A DNA stretch of 29,124 nt from assembly GCA_025766275.1 (NCBI GenBank), contig JAFKAC010000283.1, positions 1 to 29,124 of the forward strand, given 5' to 3'. Each line of letters begins with the position of its first letter. The first letter of the stretch is position 1. The position numbers were made by a program, and so were the translations under genes. The stretch is from Lactarius indigo. Taxonomy: Eukaryota > Basidiomycota > Agaricomycetes > Russulales > Russulaceae. The notes beneath the pieces are model-generated. The model searched no databases, was not told the DNA's origin, and was given only the letters and a program-made list of their open reading frames with translations. This document shows positions 28,201 to 29,124 of the stretch, piece by piece.

Positions 28201-29124
28201 TTGCTGGTGAGTTAGTAAGTCCGAAGAACATGACTGTTGGCTCAAAGAGCCCGAATTTAGTCTTGAAGGCCGCCTTCTTTTGATCACCTTCCCATATGCG
28301 AATGTTGTTATAACCCCAGCGAATATCGAGTTTAGTGTATATGTGTGCATTGCTGAGGTCGTAGATGAGGTCCTGAATTAAGGGGAGCAGGTATTGATTG
28401 CATATTGTATGTGAGTTGATGATGCAGTAGTCCTGAACAGGGTGTAGCTTTCCATCCTTCTTTTTAACAAAGAAAAATGATGATGCGTACAGGGAGATGG
28501 AAGGGCGTAGATATCCCTGCTGTAGCTTTTCGTCTAGAAATTCCTTTAACTTCCCTTCTTCTTCTTGCGTGAGTGGGTATATTTTGCAGTCTATGGCTGA
28601 GGGGGTGTTTGGCTTGAAATCGATGGCATGGTCCCACAGTCTTGCAGGAGGGAAGCGTTGAGAGGCTTCCTCACTAAAGAGCCGTTGAAAATCTTGATAG
28701 ATTGCAGGTAACTCCACTGTGTTCTCCTTGGTCTTGGCTTGGATAGCCAGTTCTGTGGATGTGGTTTCTCGTAGGTATACTTCCTCTTTGTCCATTGCAT
28801 GGATTATATCCTCTTTTTCGTCATCAGTGAGGGCAGTCGCGATAACAGTATGGTGGTGTAGACTGTCCTGTGTGCTAATCACGACCGGCATGATTTCTTC
28901 GTATAGGACAGCGTCCCACCAATTAATGGTTGGCTCATATGTGGCTAGCCACGGGTAACCCAGGACAAGTTCTTCACTTCCAAGGTCTGTGATTAGGAAC
29001 CTCATGGTCCTGTGATATCCCTTGGCATATATGTCTAGGTTGGTAAAATGAGTGATGGACCCAGCTTTATTTTCCGTATTGTCTATGTTCCAGATCTTTT
29101 GTGGCTGGGGAAGCGGCTATATCC
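25220..29124 (-). pseudogene. Gypsy-2 Pol, partial and disrupted
   Basis: From the window edge: KIWNIDNTENKAG, MRFLITDLGSEE (protease C-terminal part), RT with YMDD (28123-28112), RNase H (EVDVSGFVVG, YDLELLAIVKAL), integrase GHPG/CAECQRNK, ALDFITKLP, ISDRDPRF, QSEWTNQ, GPY/F (GPFRIVQV, HINLLTPY) and chromodomain (EEYEVEAI, YLIKWKGY). TGA codons interrupt at 27512-27514, 26846-26848, 26822-26824, 26414-26416 and 26090-26092. A solo LTR splits RNase H. Aligned to gypsy-1, the stops fall mostly where Arg is expected and once at Trp. The protein cannot be functional. Confidence 0.9.
26899..27485 (-). mobile_element. Solo LTR (587 bp) related to gypsy-1, inside gypsy-2
   Basis: TGTAAC...TAACA, clearly alignable to 6536-7110, with a perfect GACCC target duplication (26894-26898, 27486-27490). 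With one GACCC copy and the LTR removed, the flanking RNase H frame reads on (LLAGSPHKI). It keeps a TATTTAAG box (about 27174) and a start-site segment AGACTAGACGT (27141 to 27131), a variant of the gypsy-1 self-primer. Confidence 0.93.

Larger units (their letters stand above)
23968..29124 (-). mobile_element. Gypsy-2: decayed chromovirus internal region, 5' end beyond the window
   Basis: Minus-strand Pol (25220 to the window edge) and ORF3 (23998-25150) in the same order as gypsy-1, with the same GPY/F and chromodomain end. Gag and the 5' LTR are outside the window. It is broken by five in-frame TGAs, one frame slip in ORF3, and a solo LTR. Confidence 0.9.

Overview
The window looks like a transposon-rich, probably heterochromatic stretch of a basidiomycete (mushroom-forming type) fungal genome. 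The evidence is short GT-AG introns, a fungal cyclin fragment, and Tf1/sushi-type chromovirus elements with GPY/F and chromodomain modules. No rRNA, tRNA, CRISPR or bacterial-type features are seen. Nearly everything recognisable is retroelement or retroelement-damaged host gene.

Left part (1-14696). A decayed fragment of an accessory 'ORF3' family (1-346) is followed by a Ty1/copia element on the + strand: 5' LTR 347-917, half-tRNA-iMet-type primer site, Gag-Pol ORF 1698-6149, 3' LTR 6169-6535 continued at 14434-14696. A complete Ty3/gypsy chromovirus ('gypsy-1', minus strand, 6536-14433) sits inside the copia 3' LTR with a perfect 5-bp target duplication CATCC. Gypsy-1 has 575-bp LTRs, an 11-nt self-primer/PBS pair of the Tf1 kind, Gag, Pol with three in-frame TGAs, and a third ORF downstream of Pol with CCHC knuckles. 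The copia ORF is open, but it carries an in-frame 129-bp tandem duplication of its reverse transcriptase active site.

Middle (14697-22984). About 3.8 kb has no recognisable gene apart from weak ORFs. A solo copia LTR (18477-19088, TSD ATGCC) then landed exactly on the presumed ATG of an intron-rich + strand gene or pseudogene (19089-21446). A degenerate tandem-repeat block (about 21550-21976) and a 32-bp near-perfect palindrome (21990-22021) abut a truncated, frameshifted cyclin-like pseudogene. That pseudogene is split by another solo LTR (22300-22844, TSD TCATC).

Right part (22985-29124). A remnant of a + strand gypsy element (gag scrap, PPT, LTR) lies tail-to-tail with a second minus-strand chromovirus ('gypsy-2'), which runs off the right edge. 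Gypsy-2 has Pol (PR, RT, RNase H, integrase, GPY/F, chromodomain) and a downstream ORF3, and is broken by five TGA codons, a frameshift and a solo LTR (26899-27485, TSD GACCC) related to the gypsy-1 LTR.

The most notable signals are the conserved post-Pol ORF3 family seen three times, the exact 11-nt self-priming pair, the duplicated RT catalytic loop, the intron-like segment present in one copia LTR and absent from the other, and CpG-transition decay that accounts for nearly all LTR differences and probably most of the stop codons. All homology statements are from reading motifs by eye; no database search was run.
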